Shown: one piece after another, positions 6,554 to 13,505 of the stretch
Layout: every line of letters begins with the position of its first letter
Numbering within the stretch: the first letter of the stretch is position 1
Source of the DNA: JAGLQA01 sp023135565
GTDB lineage: Bacteria > Acidobacteriota > Aminicenantia > UBA2199
Direction: 5' to 3'
DNA length: 21,105 nt
Assembly (NCBI GenBank): GCA_030639305.1
Contig: DAOWCY010000122.1
Location: forward strand, 1 to 21,105
The notes under the pieces: model-generated
Databases searched by the model: none
What the model was told of the DNA's origin: nothing
What the model saw: only the letters and a program-made list of their open reading frames with translations
Translations under genes and position numbers: made by a program

Positions 6554-6940
6554 ATGATAATGTTGGATACTCATGCTCTTTTATGGTGGACCCTGTATCC
6601 GCGGAAACTTTCCCGGAAAGCAAGTGAAGCGTGCGAAAGGATTATCTATGAAGGGGCGTTGATCTCTTCTATTTCGATATGGGAGATCGGGATTAAGATA
6701 AAAAAAGGGAAACTGGATATAGGAAAAAGCCTGGAGGAGTATGTAGAGAGGTTAAAAAAACTGCGTACCCTGGAAATCGCCGCAGTCGATGAGAATATCT
6801 GGATGAGGAATCTTTCTCTCGATTGGGATCACCCCGACCCTGCCGATAGGACGATTGTAGCCACAGCGGAGCTAAAAGAACTCTCCATTGTGACAAAAGA
6901 TCAACTTATTACAAATTACTATCCTCACGTTATTTGGTAA
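6554..6940 (+). CDS. VapC-type PIN-domain ribonuclease toxin
   Basis: VapC toxins are metal-dependent ribonucleases that cut tRNA or rRNA to stop growth when the antitoxin is lost. The 128-residue protein begins with the PIN signature LDTHALLWW (acidic D5). It continues with SSISIWEIGIKIKKGKL (E44) and the DHPDPADRTIVATA motif (D98 is the third conserved acid), then a D116 in VTKDQLI. All expected acidic residues are present, so the toxin looks active. The first ATG (6554) follows GAGG at a sensible distance; a second ATG two codons later is an alternative start. The gene ends only 11 bases from the convergent mtnA stop, leaving no room for a separate terminator. Pairing with a Phd-like rather than AbrB-like antitoxin is a common VapBC variant. 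Confidence 0.93.
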   Translation: MIMLDTHALLWWTLYPRKLSRKASEACERIIYEGALISSISIWEIGIKIKKGKLDIGKSLEEYVERLKKLRTLEIAAVDENIWMRNLSLDWDHPDPADRTIVATAELKELSIVTKDQLITNYYPHVIW

Positions 6941-6951
6941 GAATCGAACTT

Positions 6952-7971
6952 CTATTCTTTCAGGCTGGCGATCTCTTTCTTGAAATCGGGATAGAGCACT
7001 TTTTTCTCCGTGATAATCGTTTTGATCAGCCGGTGCGGGGTGACATCGAACGCAGGATTATAAACTTCGGTTTCGGGTCGCGCCGTGCGCTGGTTCATAA
7101 AGTTGGTCACCTCTTCTTTGTCCCGCTCTTCGATGGAAATTTCCTCTCCCGAGCTTATGGAAAAATCTATAGTAGATACCGGTGCGGCCACATAAAAAGG
7201 AATCTTATGGTAATCAGCGAGTATGGCTACGGAATAAGTGCCGATCTTGTTGGCGGCATCACCGTTATTTGCAATGCGGTCGGCTCCGACAACCACTGCG
7301 TCTATTAGACCTTTAGACATCAGGTGACCGGCCATGTTGTCGGTTATAAGTTTAACGGGAATATTGTCCTGCTGCAATTCCCAGACCGTCAGCCTGGCAC
7401 CCTGGAGATAAGGGCGCGTCTCATCAGCTACCACTTCTATCTTTTTGCCCTCTGCCACTGCCGCCCTGATGACGCCTAAAGCCGTACCGTACCCGGCTGT
7501 GGCCAGGGCGCCGGCATTGCAGTGGGTCAAAACCCTCTGCCCGGATTTTAAAAGCGCCTGGCCGTTGGCGCCGATTCTTTTGTTTATTTCTACGTCTTCC
7601 CGGTCGATGGTAACTGCTTCCCGGACCATTTTTTCTTTTAACAGTTGGGAATCGTGTTTGTGTTCGGCAAACACCTTTTTCATCCGTTCGGCTGCCCAGA
7701 ACAGGTTGACTGCCGTAGGCCGGGTAGAGGTGATAGTTTCGATGATGTTGTCGAATTCGTTTTCATAATTTTCCCCGGCATTCAATATGCCTAAGGCTAT
7801 GCCCATGGCAGACGCTACGCCGATGGCCGGTGCGCCGCGAATCACCATATCTTTGATGCTTTTGGCCACTTCGGTATAGTGGCTGTGTTCGATAAATTTT
7901 TCTTCTAAGGGCAGGGCCCTCTGGTCGATCATAATCACTTTGTCGTTTTTCCATTCGATTACGGGGTGCAT
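6952..7971 (-). CDS. mtnA: S-methyl-5-thioribose-1-phosphate isomerase
   Basis: MtnA converts 5-methylthioribose-1-phosphate to 5-methylthioribulose-1-phosphate in methionine salvage, or the deoxyribose analogue in related salvage routes. The 339-residue length is normal. Family marks are the RGAPAIG motif (45-51), TRPTAVNLFWA (83-93), the catalytic cysteine in LTHCNAGALAT (C151), ADETRPYLQGARLT, and the catalytic aspartate in VVVGADRI (D231) followed by NGDAANKIGT. A late TPHRLIKTIITE motif is also typical. These separate it from eIF2B regulatory homologues, which lack the Cys/Asp pair. GGAGGG precedes the ATG. It starts 29 bases after hicA on the same strand and could be read through from it. 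No other methionine-salvage gene is nearby. It is enclosed by two toxin-antitoxin modules. Confidence 0.96.
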   Translation of the reverse strand: MHPVIEWKNDKVIMIDQRALPLEEKFIEHSHYTEVAKSIKDMVIRGAPAIGVASAMGIALGILNAGENYENEFDNIIETITSTRPTAVNLFWAAERMKKVFAEHKHDSQLLKEKMVREAVTIDREDVEINKRIGANGQALLKSGQRVLTHCNAGALATAGYGTALGVIRAAVAEGKKIEVVADETRPYLQGARLTVWELQQDNIPVKLITDNMAGHLMSKGLIDAVVVGADRIANNGDAANKIGTYSVAILADYHKIPFYVAAPVSTIDFSISSGEEISIEERDKEEVTNFMNQRTARPETEVYNPAFDVTPHRLIKTIITEKKVLYPDFKKEIASLKE

Positions 7972-8000
7972 TTTCCCTCCTGTTTTTACTAAAAAACAGC

Positions 8001-8219
8001 TTACAAAAATTTCAAAAATTCTTCAACTGTAATTCCGCTGCTGCGAATGATGCCTCGGAGCAGTCCCGGAGCGAGTTCCTTATGGGCCGGTATGGATATT
8101 GTTTGTCGTTCATTATGACTTAAAATCATGTGGCTTCCAGTTTGATGATCCATACGATAACCGACTTTTTTTAATGCCTTTACAGCTTTTTTGCCTGAAA
8201 TGTTCGATAATCTACCCAA
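8001..8219 (-). CDS. hicA: HicA-family mRNA interferase toxin
   Basis: HicA proteins are small double-stranded-RNA-binding-fold ribonucleases that cleave mRNA. The 72-residue sequence shows the family core: a leading GKKAVKALKKVGYRM helix-turn, the DHQTGSHMIL segment with the catalytic histidine (H30), then a TISIPAHKELAPGLLRGIIR block and a closing VEEFLKFL. The length is typical. Its start overlaps the end of hicB by 8 bases, so translation is coupled. It has no clear ribosome binding site of its own outside the hicB coding sequence. The order hicB then hicA is the reverse of the E. coli order but is common elsewhere. Confidence 0.93.
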   Translation of the reverse strand: MGRLSNISGKKAVKALKKVGYRMDHQTGSHMILSHNERQTISIPAHKELAPGLLRGIIRSSGITVEEFLKFL

Positions 8220-8442
8220 CCGAAACTTCTCCGAGAAAATAGTTTTTGGGGACTGTATAATCTAATAACCTTTTATTTTTTTGTTCTACATATAGGTATC
8301 CTTTAATTGCATCTTTAATATTTTCAATCGCTTCCTCCATGGTTTTACCCTGGCTGAAACAGCCGGGAAGTCCAACGGCTTCGGCAACGTATCCCTTATA
8401 TTCCTCATCCCAGAAGAAAACAACACCGTATTTTTCAACCAT
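8212..8442 (-). CDS. hicB: HicB-family antitoxin, short form
   Basis: The protein counters HicA. The 76-residue sequence has the partly degraded RNase H-like HicB fold: YGVVFFWDEEYKGYVAEAVGL, then LPGCFSQGKTMEEAIENIKDAI, a family signature, and a short C-terminal tail (PKNYFLGEV). It ends without a helix-turn-helix or ribbon-helix-helix domain, so it may not repress its own promoter as longer HicB proteins do. GGAGG lies seven bases before the ATG. A TATAAT at 8475 to 8470 on the minus strand could serve as its -10 box, but I find no -35 box at standard spacing. Confidence 0.93.
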   Translation of the reverse strand: MVEKYGVVFFWDEEYKGYVAEAVGLPGCFSQGKTMEEAIENIKDAIKGYLYVEQKNKRLLDYTVPKNYFLGEVSVG

Positions 8443-8562
8443 TTTTGCCTCCGACCTATATTTTACACTATTATACCTGAGAATTCAAATACCGATTTCA
8501 AAAAAAGTGCGCTTCTATCTTTTTATTTTTATTGCGTACTAACTGCGTAATGCTGCTGCTAA
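8443..8562. promoter_or_regulatory. Upstream region of hicBA with a candidate -10 box
   Basis: TATAAT sits at 8475 to 8470 on the minus strand, about 30 bases before the hicB ATG. A TTGAAA lies about 20 bases further upstream, which is longer than optimal spacing. No terminator-like hairpin follows the coiled-coil gene stop at 8563, so read-through from the upstream operon into hicBA is possible. Confidence 0.3.
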
Positions 8563-9171
8563 CTACCTGACCCAACCGGGTGGAACCCCGGCTTTCCTGG
8601 CCTGCTCCGGGAGCGAATCATATTCCTCCTGGATATTCTTTAACCTCATCTTGTTCGTCTCCAGCGACCGGGTGAGTTCAGTGATCTGCGTCTTCAGCTT
8701 TGCCTCCTCTACAGGCAAAGGGGCATTGAATAAGGCGTTATGAAGCCGGTTTAATTCTAATTGGTCTTTTTCTACCTGCTCTTTTATCCCCGCTAATTTG
8801 GTCTCTATCTTGTTTTTGAGATGCTGCCAATATTCCCTTGTCTGTTTGGGATCCGGCTTCTCTACTTTTTTCTTAGGTACCGGGGCCGGTTTGTTTTTCC
8901 CGGTTTTTTTAGTCGTTTTAGTTGTGCCGGCAGTGGTGCCGCCGCTCTTCGACTTCGTGGCAGCGGTACTCTTTTTCTTAGGAACGGCGTACTTTTCCAG
9001 GTCCTCATTGGTTATGGTTTTACCTGGCTGCTTTAATTTTTTCCTTCTTTCTTCCTCTTGCTTTTTTAATTTTACCAGGTCGCTTTCTTGTTCCTGAGCA
9101 TGGGCAGTCAGACCGGGAAAAGATAGGATGCCCGCTAACAAAAAAACGGAAAACAAAATTAACTTTTTCAT
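8563..9171 (-). CDS. Secreted coiled-coil protein with GVPPGW terminus
   Basis: The function is unknown. The 202-residue protein has a clear signal peptide, MKKLILFSVFLLAGILSFPG followed by LTAHA (cleavage likely after AHA, about residue 25). Next come a charged segment, LKKQEEERRKKLKQ, and a low-complexity basic, Thr/Lys-rich linker (about 64-108). A coiled coil then runs from about 113 to 190, with heptads such as IETKLAGIKEQVEKDQLEL and LTRSLETNKMRLKNIQ. The final residues ARKAGVPPGWVR are a conserved-looking tail seen in other exported proteins of similar organisms (recollection only). Its ATG overlaps the stop of the upstream OmpA-domain gene (ATGA), so the two are translationally coupled and probably act together in the periplasm. 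A spacer or scaffold role is inferred. Confidence 0.75.
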   Translation of the reverse strand: MKKLILFSVFLLAGILSFPGLTAHAQEQESDLVKLKKQEEERRKKLKQPGKTITNEDLEKYAVPKKKSTAATKSKSGGTTAGTTKTTKKTGKNKPAPVPKKKVEKPDPKQTREYWQHLKNKIETKLAGIKEQVEKDQLELNRLHNALFNAPLPVEEAKLKTQITELTRSLETNKMRLKNIQEEYDSLPEQARKAGVPPGWVR

Positions 9172-10433
9172 TTTTTCCCTATTACCTGGACATTTACCGA
9201 CCTATTTTTCCTCCTTGTCTCTTCACTGGTGTTGTCGAAAGGAGGATTCTTTTCTCCGTAATAATAGGTTTCGATAAAATCCTTATTTATATTCAACTCG
9301 TTCACCAGTATATTTTTTATGTTCTCAACTCTTTCCTGGGATAATTTTAGATTATATTCCAATCCGCCGATGCTGCAGGAATATCCTCTCAATATGACCA
9401 CATATCGGGACCTGGGGTCGATAAATTCCTTTATTTTTTTTAGTTCGGTCATATATTTAGGATCGGGGGTTTTCTCGTTGATGTCGAATAGGACGCTGAA
9501 CTCGAAGCTGTCCTCTCCTTCCCCGATAGGCCTCGGCCCGGTATCCCCGGTGGCATCTACCGTGGGGACAGCTTCATCCGCACCGATTCTCTTCTCTCCT
9601 GTTTCGGGCAGTAAATATACATATGCCCCTATTTCAACCGGGTTGGATGAATCTAAAATCCTGACGGTGGAACTGGTATTTTGGGCGTTGATAACCACAC
9701 CGCTGCCGATGATTAGCTTAGGAAGATCGCGGTTTTTAAAATACTTACAAAACACTACGTAATCTCCAATTGAAACGAAAGCATTGCCTATATCTATAGA
9801 TATGTAGCACTCGGGACCCGAATTATCCCTGTTGATGTCCATGAAAATATTTGAAAGAATTACCCGGCCTACCACAGGGGAATCGGGCAGCCGGACCCTA
9901 TCGTAAGGCATTAATTGTTTCTTGATTTCTTCCCCTTTTTCAAAGGGAACTACAATGTCGCCTATATATGCGGGAAAACAGCCCTCGCCTAAAGTGATAA
10001 CCGACTTTTTCTCGAATACGGCAGTGACCGTGGCCCGGAATTTCCTGACATAATAGTAACCGAGCTTTTTCCCGGTAAAAGGATGCCGGATATTCCGGCC
10101 TTTGCCGATAAGTGAATACTTTTCGCCTTCTTTTATACCGTCTTGCGCACCTTTATTTATAAAAAGTTCATCATATTTGGAGTAGGAAATCCTACCCAGG
10201 TCCATCTCCTGCGCGCCGATAACACGAATCTCCTCGCTCACTCCACTGGTTATGAAGTAGGAGCAAACCAGGTCGGTATCCCCTATAATCAGGCTCATGC
10301 TATTATAAGCATGAGCTGACGCTAAACTATAAGGTATTTTCTCTTTCTCTTGAGTCTCTTTTTTTTTATCTTCCTGGGGCGTCAGGTTCATGAACATCAA
10401 GCCGAGGATAAATAAACAGAATATTTTTTTCAT
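9168..10433 (-). CDS. OmpA-family peptidoglycan-binding envelope protein
   Basis: The protein likely tethers the envelope to peptidoglycan. The start at 10433 gives 421 residues. It has GGAGG upstream and a signal peptide, MKKIFCLFILGLMFMNLTPQ, unlike the longer frame from 10478. The middle part holds two beta-rich repeats with glycine-anchored phrases such as INKGAQDGIKEGEKYSLIG and, later, GNAFVSIGDYVVF, similar to the FlgT C-terminal or LysM-like 'GDxxxV' pattern. A P/G/D-rich linker follows (about 280-310). The C-terminal OmpA domain (about 311-421) shows FSVLFDINEKTPDP, NLKLSQERVENIKNIL (peptidoglycan-binding helix with N361 and R368) and a GEKNPPFDN..RRKNRSVNV end. No beta-barrel is seen, so it is probably periplasmic. 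A good promoter lies at 10488-10516, and the coiled-coil gene follows with a 4-base overlap. Confidence 0.88.
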   Translation of the reverse strand: MKKIFCLFILGLMFMNLTPQEDKKKETQEKEKIPYSLASAHAYNSMSLIIGDTDLVCSYFITSGVSEEIRVIGAQEMDLGRISYSKYDELFINKGAQDGIKEGEKYSLIGKGRNIRHPFTGKKLGYYYVRKFRATVTAVFEKKSVITLGEGCFPAYIGDIVVPFEKGEEIKKQLMPYDRVRLPDSPVVGRVILSNIFMDINRDNSGPECYISIDIGNAFVSIGDYVVFCKYFKNRDLPKLIIGSGVVINAQNTSSTVRILDSSNPVEIGAYVYLLPETGEKRIGADEAVPTVDATGDTGPRPIGEGEDSFEFSVLFDINEKTPDPKYMTELKKIKEFIDPRSRYVVILRGYSCSIGGLEYNLKLSQERVENIKNILVNELNINKDFIETYYYGEKNPPFDNTSEETRRKNRSVNVQVIGKK

Positions 10434-10487
10434 CTTTGCCTCCAAAATTCGTTTGCTAACTATTTGCCGGTTAAACATAACATCTTC

Positions 10488-10516
10488 TTAATAAAACAAA
10501 AATGCGCTTTTGTCAA
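10488..10516 (-). promoter_or_regulatory. Promoter of the OmpA-domain operon
   Basis: On the minus strand a perfect TTGACA (10516 to 10511), a 17-base spacer and TATTAA (10493 to 10488) point at the ATG at 10433, giving a leader of about 48 bases. Confidence 0.55.
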
Positions 10517-10789
10517 GCCTTTTTTGTGAATACCAGGCAAAAATCAGGAAAAAAGCATACTTTTCCTTCATATCGGCGATTTTTTTTCTCCCGGCCCCCT
10601 CAGCGGCTGAGAACGCCGCCCTCTTTTCTTTGAATGAAGTCTTGAAAAAACCCGCGGCCCGGGGAGCCGGCAAAGGGTGAAGTAACGTTTCATCGCAAGA
10701 TAGTAAAGTAGAATTTTTTTTGAATGAAGTCTTGAAAAATAAATAGGATTGTAGTAGTATAATATCTTAAATTTTTTCGAAGGAAAAAA
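10517..10789. other. Divergent intergenic region with a 21-bp direct repeat
   Basis: This is the space between the divergent OmpA operon and the DUF4388-DnaJ gene. A 21-base sequence beginning TTTGAATGAAGTC is exactly repeated at 10629-10649 and 10719-10739. The 69 bases between are GC-rich at first (10651-10672). A 5-bp hairpin (CTCAG-CGG-CTGAG) is at 10599-10611. A 61-codon minus-strand frame (10673-10488) is probably spurious: it has no ribosome binding site and overlaps the promoter. Confidence 0.55.
10732..10763 (+). promoter_or_regulatory. Probable promoter of the DUF4388-DnaJ-TPR gene
   Basis: TTGAAA (10732-10737), part of the second copy of the direct repeat, stands 17 bases from TAGTAT (10755-10760), which overlaps a perfect TATAAT (10758-10763). 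The ATG is at 10790, with AAGGA six bases before it. Confidence 0.4.
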
Positions 10790-12220
10790 ATGGCTAACAG
10801 AATCATTGAATATCCGGTACCCTTGATGCTAAAGAAAATTTACAAGGAAAAAATCCAGGGTGAATTAAGAGTCCGGAATGAAAAGCTTGAAAAGAGACTC
10901 TTTTTTGTCCGGGGAGATTTGATCTTTGCCAGGACCAACGTCATCCAGGAGCGATTGGGTGAGATACTATTCAAAATCGGCAAAATCAATCCGGCTCAAT
11001 TCTGGAACTTAAATAAACTCCTGGATGGGAAAGATGGCAAGGTAGGGAAAATTTTAGTAGAAGAAAATATCGTCACACAACGGGATTTATTTCTGGCTCT
11101 TCTTTTCCAGATCAAGACTATTGCCACCTCTACTTTTACGTTGAACTCCGGGGAATGGGAATTCATCTCCCAGGCGCCGCAGGTGCCGGCCGACTCTAAT
11201 TTTAAAGTGGAACTGCCGGGGGTAATGGTTGAAGGAATAAAAAAAATGAAAAATACGGCCTATTTCAGGAATAGATATTATTATCAAACCCCTAAATTAG
11301 GTCGTCTCTCCGAATCTATTAAAAAAGCCTTACCCAAAGAAATCTTCCATTTTTCTCAACTGTTGTCAAATTTTGATAACAAACCCAATGAGACGATCAT
11401 CGCGGAATTGAAGATGGAGGAGGATGTTTACTGGAAAAATGTAGTATTACTTTTTCTTTTAAGTGTAGTCGAGTTTGTGGATGTCCAGGTTGACCGGGAC
11501 CTTAATAAAAATATAGAAGAGATGATGCGATTACACGAAAAGGTCAGGTCGGGTCAATACGATTATTATGAGTTATTCAGTCTTAAAAGCAGTGCCTCCA
11601 GCGAAGACATAAAAGAGGTTTATTTCCGCTTTGCTAAAAAATATCATCCTGATAGGGTCTCCCAGGCCCCGGACCCGGACATCAAAGAAAAATCGAATTT
11701 TGTCTTTTCTGAAATAAATAAAGCCTATGAAATCCTGAGCGATGATATTAAAAGGCGAGAGTACGACATGAACGGCCCTGAAGGTGGGGACGCCGACGAA
11801 AGCATCAAAGAAAAAATGATCGAAAAGGCCAGGATGTTGTACCGGAAAGCTAAAACTCTCTATGGCCAAAAAAAGTTCTGGGAAGCCCAGGCGCTGCTCG
11901 AGCAAGCGGTAAGGCTCGGTGATGAGAAAGCTTCCTATTATTTGCTGTTGGGGTTATGCCAGATTAATATACCTACCATGAGGCGGATAGCAGAGAAGAA
12001 TCTCCAAAAAGCCATCGAATTAGAGCACTGGAATGCGGAAGCTTATGCTGCTTTAGGGCTGCTCTTTTATTCCGAGAAACACCTGAAACGGGCGGAAGGA
12101 TTTTTCAGGAAAGCGCTGTCGATCAACCCGGACCACGACCTGTCCAGGAAAAAACTTTTAGAAATCACCGGGGCGGATGCGGAAAAAAAGCGTTTTTCTT
12201 TTTTCGGCAAAAAGAAGTAG
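10790..12220 (+). CDS. DUF4388 - J-domain - TPR protein
   Basis: This looks like a cytoplasmic co-chaperone or signalling scaffold. The 476-residue protein has three parts. Residues 1-130 resemble the DUF4388/PatA N-terminal domain, with GELRVRN, LFFVRGDLIFART, LGEILFKIGKI and SGEWEFIS, a domain usually found in gliding, development and regulatory proteins. Residues 257-328 form a J-domain, YDYYELFSLKSSASSEDIKE to AYEILSD..RREYD, with an intact HPD at 286-288, so it should stimulate an Hsp70 ATPase. Residues 345-455 hold two to three TPR repeats, YRKAKTLYGQKKFWEAQALL and AYAALGLLFYSEKHLKRAEG, and a basic tail ends in FFGKKK. There is no signal peptide. No dnaK is nearby, so its Hsp70 partner is unlinked. 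Similar fusions are known to me only as uncharacterised proteins. A 120-bp gap separates it from the DUF4097 pair. Confidence 0.9.
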   Translation: MANRIIEYPVPLMLKKIYKEKIQGELRVRNEKLEKRLFFVRGDLIFARTNVIQERLGEILFKIGKINPAQFWNLNKLLDGKDGKVGKILVEENIVTQRDLFLALLFQIKTIATSTFTLNSGEWEFISQAPQVPADSNFKVELPGVMVEGIKKMKNTAYFRNRYYYQTPKLGRLSESIKKALPKEIFHFSQLLSNFDNKPNETIIAELKMEEDVYWKNVVLLFLLSVVEFVDVQVDRDLNKNIEEMMRLHEKVRSGQYDYYELFSLKSSASSEDIKEVYFRFAKKYHPDRVSQAPDPDIKEKSNFVFSEINKAYEILSDDIKRREYDMNGPEGGDADESIKEKMIEKARMLYRKAKTLYGQKKFWEAQALLEQAVRLGDEKASYYLLLGLCQINIPTMRRIAEKNLQKAIELEHWNAEAYAALGLLFYSEKHLKRAEGFFRKALSINPDHDLSRKKLLEITGADAEKKRFSFFGKKK

Positions 12221-12340
12221 TATTCAAAATTACAATCCGGGACTTTTGTAATGTACTAAATTTCAATTCCGGGCGAAATATAGATTTTTTTTGTGTAATA
12301 TAAGGTTGGAATGCCACAGGTTTCCAGGAGGTTTGACATA

Positions 12341-13462
12341 ATGAGAAAAATTATACTGCTGTTATTAATTATTTTTTTGGTTGTTGTTCCCCTGCTGCCG
12401 GACGAAACCATAGAAAAAGAGTTTAAGGCGGCGGAAGGCGAAACGTTGGCAGTGAATCTCAAAAGCGGCGGCGCCATTAAAATAAGCGGTTGGGATCGTA
12501 AATTAGTGTCGATAAAAGTCGTTTATAAAGACACGGAAGCAAAAGATTGGGATTTCGAGTTCAGGGAAACCGCTGCCGGGATTAAGATCGAGTCCCGCCG
12601 CCGGGCGCAAAAGGCTAAGAGTCCTGTTTTAGAAGTCCTGGTACCGGTTAAGTATGACTTAGAGTTGAAGACCATGGGCGGCGCAGTTACCATCGACAAC
12701 ATCGCGGGCGATATCAGCGGCAGGACCATGGGCGGTGATTTAGACCTGGGTAAGTTGAAAGGAAAAATTAATTTTAAGACCATGGGTGGTGAAATTGTGC
12801 TGCAGGATTCCGATATCGACGGCCGGCTCAAAACCTACGGCGGCAGGGTGCTGTTCGAGAATGTGACCGGTGACGTGAAAGGCACGTCTTTAGGCGGTAA
12901 TGTGGTTTATAAGAATGTAAAGTCCCGCGGTGGGGAATCTACCGGGAAAGCGGTTCATCTTTCTACCATGGGCGGTTCTCTCAATGTGAATGATGCCCCG
13001 GAAGGAGCGAAACTGCATACCATGGGCGGTAATATCCATATTCGTTCGGCCAAAAAGTTCGTATCCGCCAAAACCATGGGTGGAAACATCGAGATCGGCG
13101 CTGTAGACGGTTGGGTAAAAGCCACCACTATGGGCGGCAATATCAAAGTTACCATGACCGGCGATCTGGACCGGGGAAAACGCGATGTGACGCTTTCTTC
13201 CATGGGAGGCGATATCGTCCTAATTGTTCCCCCGGGTTTGTCCATGGACGTAGATATCGAATTAATTTTTACTAAGAAGAACAGTAAAAAGTATAAAATC
13301 AGCAGTGATTTTGATCTACAGGAGAAAGTTTCCGATCATTGGGATTTCGGCAGCGGCAGTCCGCGGAAATCTATCTACGGCAAAGCTGTGATCAAAGGCG
13401 GTAAACACAAGATCGAGATCAAAACCGTAAACGGCAACATCTACTTGAAAAAAAGCAATTAG
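12341..13462 (+). CDS. DUF4097 exported solenoid protein with TMGG repeats
   Basis: The function is unknown; DUF4097 is a right-handed beta-helix-like domain often linked to envelope stress. The start at 12341 gives 373 residues, has AGGAGG nine bases upstream, and yields a hydrophobic N-terminus MRKIILLLLIIFLVVVPLLP, a signal peptide; an earlier ATG at 12311 would extend it by 10 residues. Ten rungs share the pattern TMGGxIxI (seven exact TMGG, plus TYGG, SLGG and SMGG). The glycine pairs fall exactly 18 residues apart in two runs (about residues 113, 131, 149, 167, 185, then 211, 229, 247, 265), so each helix turn is 18 residues. A short beta-rich tail (IKTVNGNIYLKK) closes the protein. A paralog follows 43 bases downstream, so the two are probably one operon. 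Confidence 0.88.
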   Translation: MRKIILLLLIIFLVVVPLLPDETIEKEFKAAEGETLAVNLKSGGAIKISGWDRKLVSIKVVYKDTEAKDWDFEFRETAAGIKIESRRRAQKAKSPVLEVLVPVKYDLELKTMGGAVTIDNIAGDISGRTMGGDLDLGKLKGKINFKTMGGEIVLQDSDIDGRLKTYGGRVLFENVTGDVKGTSLGGNVVYKNVKSRGGESTGKAVHLSTMGGSLNVNDAPEGAKLHTMGGNIHIRSAKKFVSAKTMGGNIEIGAVDGWVKATTMGGNIKVTMTGDLDRGKRDVTLSSMGGDIVLIVPPGLSMDVDIELIFTKKNSKKYKISSDFDLQEKVSDHWDFGSGSPRKSIYGKAVIKGGKHKIEIKTVNGNIYLKKSN

Positions 13463-13505
13463 CAGCCGCCCCACACCCCGGATGTAAAAGTAGGAGGACA
13501 AGAAA

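Noticed and set aside
6934..7308. 124-codon plus-strand frame inside mtnA
   Set aside because: It lies antisense to highly conserved mtnA catalytic regions and has no independent support.
10647..10672. GC-rich block as a terminator
   Set aside because: The possible stem is only about 4 bp, and no gene on the matching strand ends before it.
10488..10673. 61-codon minus-strand frame in the divergent intergenic region
   Set aside because: It lies over the OmpA-operon promoter, has no ribosome binding site, and is lysine/alanine low-complexity.
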